Below are positions 1-5,561 of a stretch of DNA of 5,729 bases, one piece after another. This stretch comes from an uncultured Dorea sp. (GTDB taxonomy: Bacteria > Bacillota > Clostridia > Lachnospirales > Lachnospiraceae), in assembly GCF_934294775.1 (NCBI RefSeq), contig NZ_CAKRAH010000094.1, positions 1 to 5,729 of the forward strand, in the 5' to 3' direction. A model generated the notes under the pieces. The model made no database searches. It saw nothing but the letters and a program-made list of their open reading frames with translations, and had not been told where the DNA came from. The stretch's first letter is position 1. The number at the start of each line of letters is the position of its first letter. The position numbers and the translations under genes are program-made.

Positions 1-70
1 GCGATCAGGGGTTCGAACCCTGGACACCCTGATTAAGAGTCAGGTGCTCTACCAACTGAGCTAATCGCGC
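1..70 (-). tRNA. tRNA-Lys (anticodon CUU), 3' end cut by the window edge
   Basis: Read on the minus strand from 70 down to 1, the sequence folds as a tRNA. The acceptor 5' strand is GCGCGAT, followed by a D arm with TAGCTCAGTTGGTAGAGC. The anticodon stem CCTGA/TCAGG encloses the loop CTCTTAA, so the anticodon is CTT, which reads AAG lysine codons. The T arm is CAGGG-TTCGAAC-CCCTG. The 3' acceptor strand starts ATCGC and runs off the left edge, so the last two paired bases, the discriminator base and any encoded CCA are outside the window. The 5' end at 70 is set by acceptor pairing. Nothing in the visible part suggests a pseudogene. Confidence 0.96.
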
Positions 71-86
71 ATCTTTAATTGTCTGT

Positions 87-103
87 GTTACGTTCTCCGT
101 AAC
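87..103 (-). other. Small hairpin in the tRNA-Lys precursor leader
   Basis: GTTACG (87-92) and CGTAAC (98-103) form a perfect 6-bp inverted repeat around a 5-base loop. It lies between the predicted tRNA promoter and the mature 5' end, so it would sit almost at the 5' end of the precursor RNA. It has no T-tract in either direction, so it is not an intrinsic terminator. A role in 5' leader stability or processing is only a guess. Confidence 0.4.
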
Positions 104-113
104 GACAAGATAT

Positions 114-142
114 ATTATATAGCAGATGTTTTAGAAATGCAA
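114..142 (-). promoter_or_regulatory. Probable sigma-A promoter of the tRNA-Lys gene
   Basis: On the minus strand a perfect -10 box, TATAAT (119 to 114), lies exactly 17 bases after a TTGCAT -35-like box (142 to 137). The predicted transcription start is near 106-107, giving a precursor leader of about 36 bases ahead of the mature tRNA 5' end at 70. The -35 matches only TTG of the consensus. Spacing and the perfect -10 make it the best promoter candidate for the tRNA. Confidence 0.7.
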
Positions 143-357
143 GTGTTTTTTACAACTTTTTTTGAAAATCTTCAAAAAATTTTAATTGTTTTAAAAATTC
201 GGCTATATTTGTTCATCGCAACCTCTATTATTCTTCCTAAATCAGTTAGCGTAATCTCCTTTTGCAGACATCGGAAACATAAGTTATTGTTTTTCTTCAT
301 ATATATATGTTACCCGGATTATCCGTTATCTTATGTCTTATACAAGGAGCTACCACC

Positions 358-939
358 ATGCAACATTTTATTCATTCTATAAAAAACTCTATGATCAGCC
401 GCCTGCACACTCTAACAACTTCTCTTGCACATTCTACCCGTTCGGAACACATACTCCTCTGGCCATTCCTTCTGACCGCTGCTTTGGGAACCTGGAATCA
501 TTTTTTCTATTCGTTCTCTGGGAATTCTGCCTTTACCGCATTGTTCTGTCCGGTCAATGAATCCGTGTGGGAACATCTGAAGCTTTTATTCTTTCCATTC
601 TTATTCGTCTCTGCGCTGGAATATACCTGCTACCGCAGATCACCTCTCCGGTTCTTTTACAGCAGATATATCGGTGTCGTATCTGGTATGGTTTTTACCG
701 TAGCTTTCTTTTATACTTACAGCGGAATCATCGGGCGGAATTTCCTGCTGATTGATATTCTGCTTTTCTTTTCAAGCGTGTTGATTGCTTTTGTTTCCGC
801 GAATCATTTTTACTTACAGAACCGGTCCATGCGGGCATCGGACCGGACATATATTATTACACTCTGGGCTGTAACGGCATTGTTCTTCTTTGTATTTACC
901 TGTTTTCCACCGGATATTCCGTTATTTTATTCTCCATAG
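358..939 (+). CDS. DUF6512-like integral membrane protein, 193 aa
   Basis: This encodes a hydrophobic protein with about five predicted membrane segments, near residues 31-50, 74-92, 104-122, 128-148 and 163-181, after a basic, Ser/Thr-rich N-terminal stretch. The motif VNESVWEHLKL (residues 66-76), between the first two helices, and the C-terminal TCFPPDIPLF (181-190) match what I recall of the DUF6512 family of Firmicute membrane proteins, whose function is unknown. The start at 358 is chosen because AAGGAG (344-349) sits 8 bases upstream; an in-frame ATG at 307 has no such site and would add 17 residues. The family, as I recall it, usually continues past PLF with a short D-P-x-T-G-type tail, while this protein stops at PLFYSP, so the C-terminus may be slightly shortened. 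It converges with the deacetylase gene. The ATG-proximal region upstream shows no convincing promoter. The role is unknown. Confidence 0.82.
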   Translation: MQHFIHSIKNSMISRLHTLTTSLAHSTRSEHILLWPFLLTAALGTWNHFFYSFSGNSAFTALFCPVNESVWEHLKLLFFPFLFVSALEYTCYRRSPLRFFYSRYIGVVSGMVFTVAFFYTYSGIIGRNFLLIDILLFFSSVLIAFVSANHFYLQNRSMRASDRTYIITLWAVTALFFFVFTCFPPDIPLFYSP

Positions 940-995
940 TTTCTTGCTAGATACACATAGAGAACCGGCAGCTTCTATTGCATACTTAAGTATAA

Positions 996-1040
996 AAAGA
1001 TAACAGGAAATCTACTATCCTCCGATTTCCTGTTATCTTT
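996..1040. terminator. Shared bidirectional hairpin terminator between convergent genes
   Basis: A perfect inverted repeat of 17 bp (996-1012 paired with 1024-1040; core GATAACAGGAAATC) encloses an 11-base loop. On the minus strand the stem ends in TCTTTTTATA, a good U-tract, starting 13 bases after the deacetylase stop codon. On the + strand it ends in ATCTTTCTGATC, a weaker tail, for the membrane protein gene that stops at 939. The stem is AT-rich apart from the central CAGG/CCTG. A separate 12-base palindrome, ATACTTAAGTAT, abuts it at 982-993. Confidence 0.85.
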
Positions 1041-1050
1041 CTGATCTTCC

Positions 1051-2013
1051 TTAATTATTTACCCCATGATGTGCCACATAACTATTCAGATCCAATGCCT
1101 TAAACACATATCCCTGCGACTGATAATACTCTATAATCTGCGGCAGTGCTTCTACCGTTGTATCCTTCGCTGCTGAATCATGCGACAGTAATACGATATT
1201 ATTATCATGGAAGCTTGTCGCCTGTGCAACCAGCTGTTCTGTCGTTCTGACAGCTCCGTCACCGGAACTTCCGTTCCAGTCGTAGTACTGGTAGCCTCTT
1301 GCCTGTACCTCTTTTGTCAGTGTAGACATAATTCCCCTCGTATAGCTTGCAGATATCGTATTCGATGATCCGCCCGGGAAACGGATAAAGCATGGCACAT
1401 ATCCAATCTCTTCCTTTACAATCTGCGCCACCTGATCCAGATCCTGAAAATAAGAATCTACAGACGCATACACCTTCGCATAATCATGAGAATATGTATG
1501 CATTCCGATAGTATGTCCCTTATCATACGCCACCTTAATCATGTCTTTGTACTCCGGCATCGCACCCGTTACGAAGAATGTTGCTTTTGCATTATATTTA
1601 TCCAGAATATCCAGAACCTTCTGTGTATTCTGTGACGGACCATCATCCAGTGTCAGGTATACAACCTTTTCATCCGACTCTTCCGTAGTACCAACCGTTC
1701 TTCCCGGCTGCACCGCAAAATCACTTCTGTCCAGTTCTTCTGCCTGTGCTGCTTCATCGGATGTATCTTCCGTTTCTATTGTAAGTGCCTTCGTAAGATC
1801 CTTCCCTTTTTGCGTTGATTGATCCGCTGATTCTTTTTTATCCGTTGTAGCTGTTGTATCGGTGCTTGCTGTCTGCTTCGCATTATTCTTCTGCATCATA
1901 CGCACTGCCGTCACTCCGGCAAATGCAACTACCCCGATACATATGATTCCAACTAATATATTTAACCTTCTCCGTCTTCTTTTAACCCGGCTTTTCCGTC
2001 TTCTTCGACTCAT
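1051..2013 (-). CDS. Membrane-anchored polysaccharide deacetylase (NodB/CE4 family), 320 aa
   Basis: This is a probable cell-surface enzyme that removes acetyl groups from an N-acetylated sugar polymer, such as peptidoglycan GlcNAc or MurNAc, with a divalent metal. Residues 1-17 are strongly basic (many Arg/Lys) and are followed by one membrane segment at about 18-38, so the N-terminus is cytoplasmic. A Thr/Ser/Asp/Glu/Gln-rich spacer (about 42-115) then leads to the NodB domain (about 117-310). All five CE4 motifs are visible: TLDDGP (121-126; catalytic base Asp123, metal Asp124), HTYSH (172-176; metal His172 and His176), RFPGG (211-215), DWN (245-247) and LLSH (275-278; His278). The catalytic set is intact, so activity is expected. 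The start is supported by AAGGGAGA about 7 bases upstream. The substrate (peptidoglycan, capsule or chitin-like polymer) cannot be read from sequence, so no pdaA or pgdA name is given. It is monocistronic, with its own promoter and terminator. Confidence 0.93.
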   Translation of the reverse strand: MSRRRRKSRVKRRRRRLNILVGIICIGVVAFAGVTAVRMMQKNNAKQTASTDTTATTDKKESADQSTQKGKDLTKALTIETEDTSDEAAQAEELDRSDFAVQPGRTVGTTEESDEKVVYLTLDDGPSQNTQKVLDILDKYNAKATFFVTGAMPEYKDMIKVAYDKGHTIGMHTYSHDYAKVYASVDSYFQDLDQVAQIVKEEIGYVPCFIRFPGGSSNTISASYTRGIMSTLTKEVQARGYQYYDWNGSSGDGAVRTTEQLVAQATSFHDNNIVLLSHDSAAKDTTVEALPQIIEYYQSQGYVFKALDLNSYVAHHGVNN

Positions 2014-2117
2014 AAACTTCTCTCCCTTTTTTCAAGAATGTCCTTACATGTTTCACACCGCCCCAAAATGGCAGATATCTTACTTCTGATACACAAGACA
2101 ACACTTGTTTCTCCTTT

Positions 2118-2145
2118 ATCATAACCCATTTTCTAATTTATGCAA
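2118..2145 (-). promoter_or_regulatory. Possible promoter of the polysaccharide deacetylase gene
   Basis: On the minus strand TATGAT (2123 to 2118, one mismatch to the -10 consensus) lies 16 bases after TTGCAT (2145 to 2140). This gives a leader of roughly 100 bases before the start codon at 2013. The -35 box is weak, so this is only the best candidate. The leader contains a small imperfect inverted repeat around ACAAG/CTTGT (about 2092-2109). Confidence 0.4.
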
Positions 2146-2314
2146 GCATTTCCCGGTTCTTTCCTGTTTTATTCAAAAAACTTAGCCAAATCACACAGAA
2201 TTTTCAGTCCTGAATTTTTTTCATCCGGAAACTGCGGAAAAAATCAAATATTTTCCCTCTTTTCCCACACAAATGTTGTATAGTAAAAATATAGCTGCTA
2301 TCTTCACACTGCTG

Positions 2315-2343
2315 TTTACATTATGTAAAAACAGTAATTGAAT
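2315..2343 (+). promoter_or_regulatory. Operator-like palindrome overlapping a candidate promoter
   Basis: TTTACATTATGTAAA (2315-2329) is a perfect odd palindrome with 7-base arms and a single central T. Its left arm, TTTACA, matches five of six bases of a -35 box, and TTGAAT at 2338-2343 could be the -10 with a 17-base spacer. An alternative -10, TATAGT, lies upstream at 2279-2284; in that case the palindrome would fall about 25 bases into the transcript. In either arrangement a dimeric repressor or activator binding here could control the gene at 2380. The regulator is unknown and is not encoded in the window. Confidence 0.45.
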
Positions 2344-2379
2344 ATACAACTTAATCATAACACGAAAGGAGTTTTCATT

Positions 2380-3090
2380 ATGAACCCTCAGACAACCGCC
2401 TGTACCATCGAACATCACGCCATGATGTTCGCATATCTTGCAAAACACGCCATTGAATTATGCGGCGACGCCGGCAAAGAAGCCATCCTTACCGGAATGA
2501 CAACCTACGGCAATGAACGCGGCGCCAGAATGGCTGCCAACGCAAAAGCCCACGGTGATGAACTCACCACCATGACCAATCAGGCCTACGGCGAATGGAA
2601 GCCTGACTATCCGGGCCAGATGGAATTCGGCACACTGCGCACCGAACCGACCCTTCAGACCTACATTTCCAAATGTGCCTGGTGCGAGGCATGGCAGAAA
2701 CATAATATCACCGAATATGGAAAATATTATTGTGTAAATGTAGATAACGCCGTCTATCAGGGCTTCCGTCCGGACTTCGTCTGTACCCCGACCGCCACTT
2801 CTATGAGCTGGGGCGGTGACCGTTGCGAATTTGACTGGGGACATCCACTCTCACCGGAAGAAGTCGAAGAACTGGCTAAGAAAAAGGCAGCACTTGGCTC
2901 ATCCTGCATGAAAGACTTTAACTTCCATACTGCACATTTGAAATATACCGTCAGTCAGGCACTGATCGATGCACTTGGTGAAAAAGGCGAAGAAGCGGTA
3001 AAGCTTGCACTTGCTGATTATGTAAATACTTTTGGTCAGGAATATCTAGATGTATTATCCGGACTCTATCCTGTTTCTTCAACTCAATAA
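2380..3090 (+). CDS. L-2-amino-thiazoline-4-carboxylic acid hydrolase-like protein, 236 aa
   Basis: I recognise this as a member of the ATC hydrolase-like family. The characterised Pseudomonas enzyme opens the ring of L-2-amino-thiazoline-4-carboxylate to N-carbamoyl-L-cysteine; most Firmicute members are untested. An N-terminal helical part (about 10-60) carries YGNERGARMA (43-52). The core carries the family hallmarks CAWCEAW (99-105), YYCVNVDNAVYQGF (116-129) and WGGDRCEFDWGH (144-155). A C-terminal helical part (about 180-230) follows. There are eight cysteines (8, 28, 99, 102, 118, 135, 149, 176), and Cys99/Cys102 form a CxxC. No signal peptide or membrane segment is seen, so it should be cytoplasmic. 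The start at 2380 has AAAGGAG (2365-2371) 8 bases upstream; an in-frame ATG at 2338 has no such site. The next gene encodes an amidohydrolase, a plausible partner. Family call firm, substrate uncertain. Confidence 0.85.
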   Translation: MNPQTTACTIEHHAMMFAYLAKHAIELCGDAGKEAILTGMTTYGNERGARMAANAKAHGDELTTMTNQAYGEWKPDYPGQMEFGTLRTEPTLQTYISKCAWCEAWQKHNITEYGKYYCVNVDNAVYQGFRPDFVCTPTATSMSWGGDRCEFDWGHPLSPEEVEELAKKKAALGSSCMKDFNFHTAHLKYTVSQALIDALGEKGEEAVKLALADYVNTFGQEYLDVLSGLYPVSSTQ

Positions 3091-3097
3091 TATATAC

Positions 3098-3138
3098 AGA
3101 ATCTGTCAGCCACACGACCTGTCAGCTGACCAGATTCT
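3098..3138 (+). other. Hairpin just after the ATC hydrolase-like gene, no T-tract
   Basis: AGAATCTG plus TCAGC (3098-3110) pairs with GCTGA plus CAGATTCT (3125-3138, with C3130 bulged), giving a 13-bp stem around a 14-base loop that begins 8 bases after the stop codon. GTCAGC also occurs twice in direct orientation. The + strand tail is TCCAAACGC, so this is a poor intrinsic terminator. It may protect the mRNA 3' end or terminate weakly. Confidence 0.5.
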
Positions 3139-3207
3139 TCCAAACGCATAGTAATTCAAATTTATGAAAGATTTTGTATTATTCCTACAAGAAAACTAGG
3201 AAATCTA

Positions 3208-3235
3208 TTTACATCCTGCTTTTCTGTGCTAAAAT
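3208..3235 (+). promoter_or_regulatory. Extended -10 promoter of the M20 amidohydrolase gene
   Basis: TTTACA (3208-3213) and TAAAAT (3230-3235) each differ from the sigma-A consensus at one base and are separated by 16 bases. TG at 3227-3228 is placed correctly for an extended -10 (TGCTAAAAT). Transcription should start near 3242, about 105 bases before the TTG start codon. This is the best-formed protein-gene promoter in the window, and it argues that the M20 gene can be expressed separately from the gene before it. Confidence 0.7.
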
Positions 3236-3259
3236 GAGAACTACAAGATTACAATCATG

Positions 3260-3273
3260 TCTTTCCGGAAAGA
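3260..3273. promoter_or_regulatory. 14-base perfect palindrome in the M20 gene leader
   Basis: TCTTTCCGGAAAGA is a perfect palindrome about 20 bases downstream of the predicted transcription start. Its position suits a repressor-type operator. It is too compact to be an RNA hairpin, since it has no loop. One such palindrome could occur by chance in a window of this size, so the case rests on position. Confidence 0.3.
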
Positions 3274-3346
3274 GAATTACAAAAGCAATGCCCAAAATAC
3301 CAGGCACCCCGGGAGTACATATCAAAAAAACAGGAGGTATCTATAT

Positions 3347-4627
3347 TTGAATAAATTAACAACCGAACATATATCAGATAATATTATTGCCACATGGTTA
3401 GACACACACCAGGATGAGCTGGTGGATACCGCCAACTACATCTTCCAGCATCCGGAACTTGCTTATAAAGAAGTACTCTCTTCTAAGTGCCTGGCTGACT
3501 ATCTCGAAAGTCAGGGCTTCGAAGTCGTATGGAAAACTGCCGGAATCGAGACTGCATTTACAGCGACATGGGGAAGCGGCAAACCGGTACTTGGCTTCCT
3601 TGCCGAATACGATGCGCTGGCCGGTGTCGGTCACGCCTGCGGACACAACCTTCTTGGAACTGCTGTTGCCGCTGCCGCATGCGCTTTAAAGGCCGACATG
3701 GAAGCTACTCATACTTCTGGAACCATCCGCGTCTTCGGATGCCCTGCCGAAGAGATTATGTCCGGAAAGATCGTTATGAATGACCAGGGTGTCTTTGACG
3801 ATCTGGACGTTGCAGTTACCTGGCATCCATTTGACCGCAACCGTGTCAGCAACGATATCTGGCAGGCACAGGATATCAAGAACTATACGTTCCATGGTCT
3901 CAGCTCCCACGCTGCCAAGGCTCCGGAAAAAGGCCGGAGTGCACTTGATGCTGCCGAACTTATGAATGTTGGTGTCAATTACCTGCGCGAACACGTTCCC
4001 GGAGATGTAAGAATGCATTATGCCTACATCGATAACGGACTTCCGGCCAATGTCGTTCCAGATATCGCCAAGACCAACTATTTCATCCGCTCCTACTTAC
4101 GCTCACGTACCGAAGACGCAAGCGAACGCGTAGACAACTGCGCAAGAGGGGCCGCACTTATGACTGATACCACCGTCGATATTGAGCTGGTTGCAAGCTG
4201 CAGCGAGATGAAGGTAAACCGTGTTCTGACAGAATTATATTATGAAGCAATGACGAAGGTTCCTACACCAACTTATACACAGGAAGAACTGGATTTTGCA
4301 AAAGAGATCACCGAAGAAGCTGGTCTTGTCAATGACGGTACTTACTTCTCTGATCTGGAACCACTGGAAGATGAGCCGGTACCGATCGCAATCGGAACCG
4401 ATGCTTCCCAGGTAAGCCACACCGTTCCACTCATTACCCTCAGCGCTGCTACTATGTGCAAAGGTACCCCTCTGCACCATTGGGCCGCTGCAAAACAGGC
4501 GGGCATGAGCATCGGACAGAAAGGTATGTTCTATGTTGCAAGATGTATGGCAGAAGGAACGAAACTTCTGCTTGAGACCCCTGGAACGATCGAAAAAGCA
4601 TGGGAGCTTCACAAACAGACTCCGTAA
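3347..4627 (+). CDS. M20 family amidohydrolase (AbgB-like), TTG start, 426 aa
   Basis: This is a zinc-type amidohydrolase of the M20D/AbgB kind, which cuts an amide bond such as an N-acyl, aminobenzoyl or carbamoyl amino acid. The start is TTG at 3347, with AGGAGG (3332-3337) 9 bases before it; an ATG at 3257 in the same frame has no binding site and would add 30 Lys/Arg/Asn-rich residues unlike the family N-terminus. Using the 426-residue numbering, the metal-site residues are Cys98 and His100 in HACGHN, Glu135/Glu136 in CPAEE, His160 in TWHP, and His377/His378 in TPLHHW. The inserted dimerisation domain covers about 176-290, with HGLSSHAAKAPEKGRSALDA at its start. No signal peptide is seen, so it should be cytoplasmic. 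E. coli AbgB splits p-aminobenzoyl-glutamate together with AbgA; no AbgA partner is seen here. The preceding ATC hydrolase-like gene suggests a sequential pathway. Substrate unknown. Confidence 0.9.
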   Translation: MNKLTTEHISDNIIATWLDTHQDELVDTANYIFQHPELAYKEVLSSKCLADYLESQGFEVVWKTAGIETAFTATWGSGKPVLGFLAEYDALAGVGHACGHNLLGTAVAAAACALKADMEATHTSGTIRVFGCPAEEIMSGKIVMNDQGVFDDLDVAVTWHPFDRNRVSNDIWQAQDIKNYTFHGLSSHAAKAPEKGRSALDAAELMNVGVNYLREHVPGDVRMHYAYIDNGLPANVVPDIAKTNYFIRSYLRSRTEDASERVDNCARGAALMTDTTVDIELVASCSEMKVNRVLTELYYEAMTKVPTPTYTQEELDFAKEITEEAGLVNDGTYFSDLEPLEDEPVPIAIGTDASQVSHTVPLITLSAATMCKGTPLHHWAAAKQAGMSIGQKGMFYVARCMAEGTKLLLETPGTIEKAWELHKQTP

Positions 4628-4642
4628 AATCCTATTAGTCCT

Positions 4643-4707
4643 ATTGGGGCCGGGGAATTTTTAAGAAAACCCCGTCCCTAATTAAAAAAGACCTGTCCCT
4701 AATTAAA
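4643..4707. repeat. Degenerate REP-like repeat cluster (GGGAC motif, three copies)
   Basis: GTCCCTAATTAAA occurs twice in direct orientation (4674-4686 and 4695-4707), exactly 21 bases apart. A third, inverted, degenerate copy (4643-4655, ATTGGGGCCGGGG) pairs with CCCCGTCCCTAAT (4670-4682) with one mismatch and one G-T pair. An inner TTTT/AAAA stem and a TAAG loop complete the hairpin. This palindromic-plus-tandem layout resembles the REP-like repeats that surround RAYT (IS200-like) transposase genes in clostridia, which I recall as carrying GGGACGG-type cores. No transposase is present. The hairpin has no T-tract, so it is not an obvious terminator for the gene that ends at 4627. Confidence 0.6.
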
Positions 4708-4713
4708 TATAAT
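4708..4713 (+). promoter_or_regulatory. Consensus -10 box ahead of proC
   Basis: TATAAT is a perfect -10 hexamer that begins directly after the last base of the second repeat copy. Transcription would start near 4720, giving a short leader to the ribosome site AAGGAG (4727-4732) and the ATG at 4741. No good -35 is present at 16-18 bases (only A-runs), so the promoter may be weak, factor-dependent or false. Confidence 0.45.
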
Positions 4714-4740
4714 ACATATCCACAAAAAGGAGAGAAAACC

Positions 4741-5538
4741 ATGATCACAAAAAAAATCGGAATTATCGGCTGTGGTAATATGGGTGGCGCCATCCTCTAC
4801 GGTGCACTCGAAAGCGGCGTATTAAACAAAGAAAATGTCTATGTCTATGACATCAATCCAGCTATGATGGAAAAAGCAGACGGATGGGGTGTCAATCTCG
4901 CAGACAATGACGAAGATGTCTGCGAAAAAAGTGATATCATCCTTCTCGCAGTAAAACCACAAAATGCTGCCGAAGCACTTTCCCAGTGTAAAAAAGCACT
5001 GGATGGCAAAGCCTTAATGTCCATCGTTGCCGGAGTCACAGTCGAAAGACTTCAGAATATGATCGACGGTACACCTAGAATTTTAAGACTTCTTCCGAAC
5101 ACACCGGCCATAGTATTCGAAGGCGCATTTGCCCTTTGTTCCGACAACGATCTGACGGAAGAAGAACTCGAAGTTGCAAAATCCATCTACAGCGCCATCG
5201 GTGTTGTAGAGATGATCCCGGAACATCTGCTTGATGCAGCATGCGGACTCAGCGGCGGCGGACCGGCTTATGTGGCAATGTTCATCGAAGCTATGGCAGA
5301 CGGCGGAGTCAAACAAGGTCTTCCACGGGCAACAGCTTACCGTCTTGCAGCCCAGACCTGTCTTGGTACTGCAAAAATGATTCTTGAAAAAGGCATTCAT
5401 CCGGGCGAGTTAAAAGACATGGTTACCTCACCTGGCGGTACCACAATCGAAGGTTGTGAGGCTCTCGAAAAGGCAGGTATGCGTGGTGCTGTCATCGAAT
5501 GCATCAATGTAAGTACAGAAAAGTCCCGCTCCTTATAA
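4741..5538 (+). CDS. proC: Pyrroline-5-carboxylate reductase, 265 aa
   Basis: ProC reduces 1-pyrroline-5-carboxylate to L-proline with NAD(P)H, the last step of proline synthesis, in the cytoplasm. The N-terminal Rossmann fold starts with GIIGCGNMG (7-15), the dinucleotide-binding glycine motif, and continues with AVKPQ (70-74) and RLLPNTP (116-122). The C-terminal dimerisation and substrate domain has SGGGPAY (171-177; many family members have SGSGPAY) and the signature DMVTSPGGTT (226-235). The C-terminus, AVIECINVSTEKSRSL, ends as expected, and the length is normal for the family. The start is supported by AAGGAG 8 bases upstream. The gene follows the M20 gene by 113 bases, with no T-tract terminator between them, and has a strong terminator of its own. 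No other proline genes (proA, proB) are in view. Confidence 0.96.
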   Translation: MITKKIGIIGCGNMGGAILYGALESGVLNKENVYVYDINPAMMEKADGWGVNLADNDEDVCEKSDIILLAVKPQNAAEALSQCKKALDGKALMSIVAGVTVERLQNMIDGTPRILRLLPNTPAIVFEGAFALCSDNDLTEEELEVAKSIYSAIGVVEMIPEHLLDAACGLSGGGPAYVAMFIEAMADGGVKQGLPRATAYRLAAQTCLGTAKMILEKGIHPGELKDMVTSPGGTTIEGCEALEKAGMRGAVIECINVSTEKSRSL

Positions 5539-5561
5539 TCATTGTCATTCTATGTCGATAA

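Larger units (their letters stand above)
2014..2379. other. 366-base divergent intergenic region
   Basis: This gap separates the deacetylase gene (leftward) from the ATC hydrolase-like gene (rightward). It is AT-rich, and I see no supported gene in it. It holds the leftward promoter candidate (2118-2145), a TATAGT box at 2279-2284 that could be a -10 for the rightward gene, and a 15-base palindrome at 2315-2329. A short TTCAGTCCTGAA inverted repeat followed by T's (about 2203-2221) looks like a terminator at first sight, but its stem is only 5 bp with a 2-base loop. Confidence 0.6.

Noticed and set aside
186..209. TTGTTT ... TATATT as a promoter for the membrane protein gene
   Set aside because: The spacer is only about 12 bases and the region is so AT-rich that such matches are expected by chance.
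307..357. Upstream ATG start for the DUF6512-like gene
   Set aside because: The AAGGAG site is placed for the ATG at 358, and the extra 17 residues have no support.
137..382. 81-residue open frame in the AT-rich gap upstream of the membrane protein gene
   Set aside because: It has no ribosome site, an AT-rich composition that yields Phe/Ile/Leu-rich text, and overlaps the real start at 358 in another frame.
2203..2221. TTCAGTCCTGAA followed by a run of T's, terminator-like
   Set aside because: The stem is only 5 bp with a 2-base loop and is not located after a + strand gene.
2221..2448. Minus-strand 75-residue frame across the start of the ATC hydrolase-like gene
   Set aside because: It is antisense to the promoter region and first codons of a well-supported gene, with no recognisable domain.
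3686..4018. Antisense frames inside the M20 gene (also 3398-3646 and 4235-4612)
   Set aside because: These are shadows of a GC-richer coding strand and have no ribosome sites or recognisable protein features.
4674..4707. CRISPR-like direct repeats
   Set aside because: There are only two 13-base copies with an 8-base gap, far too short for a repeat-spacer array, and no cas genes.
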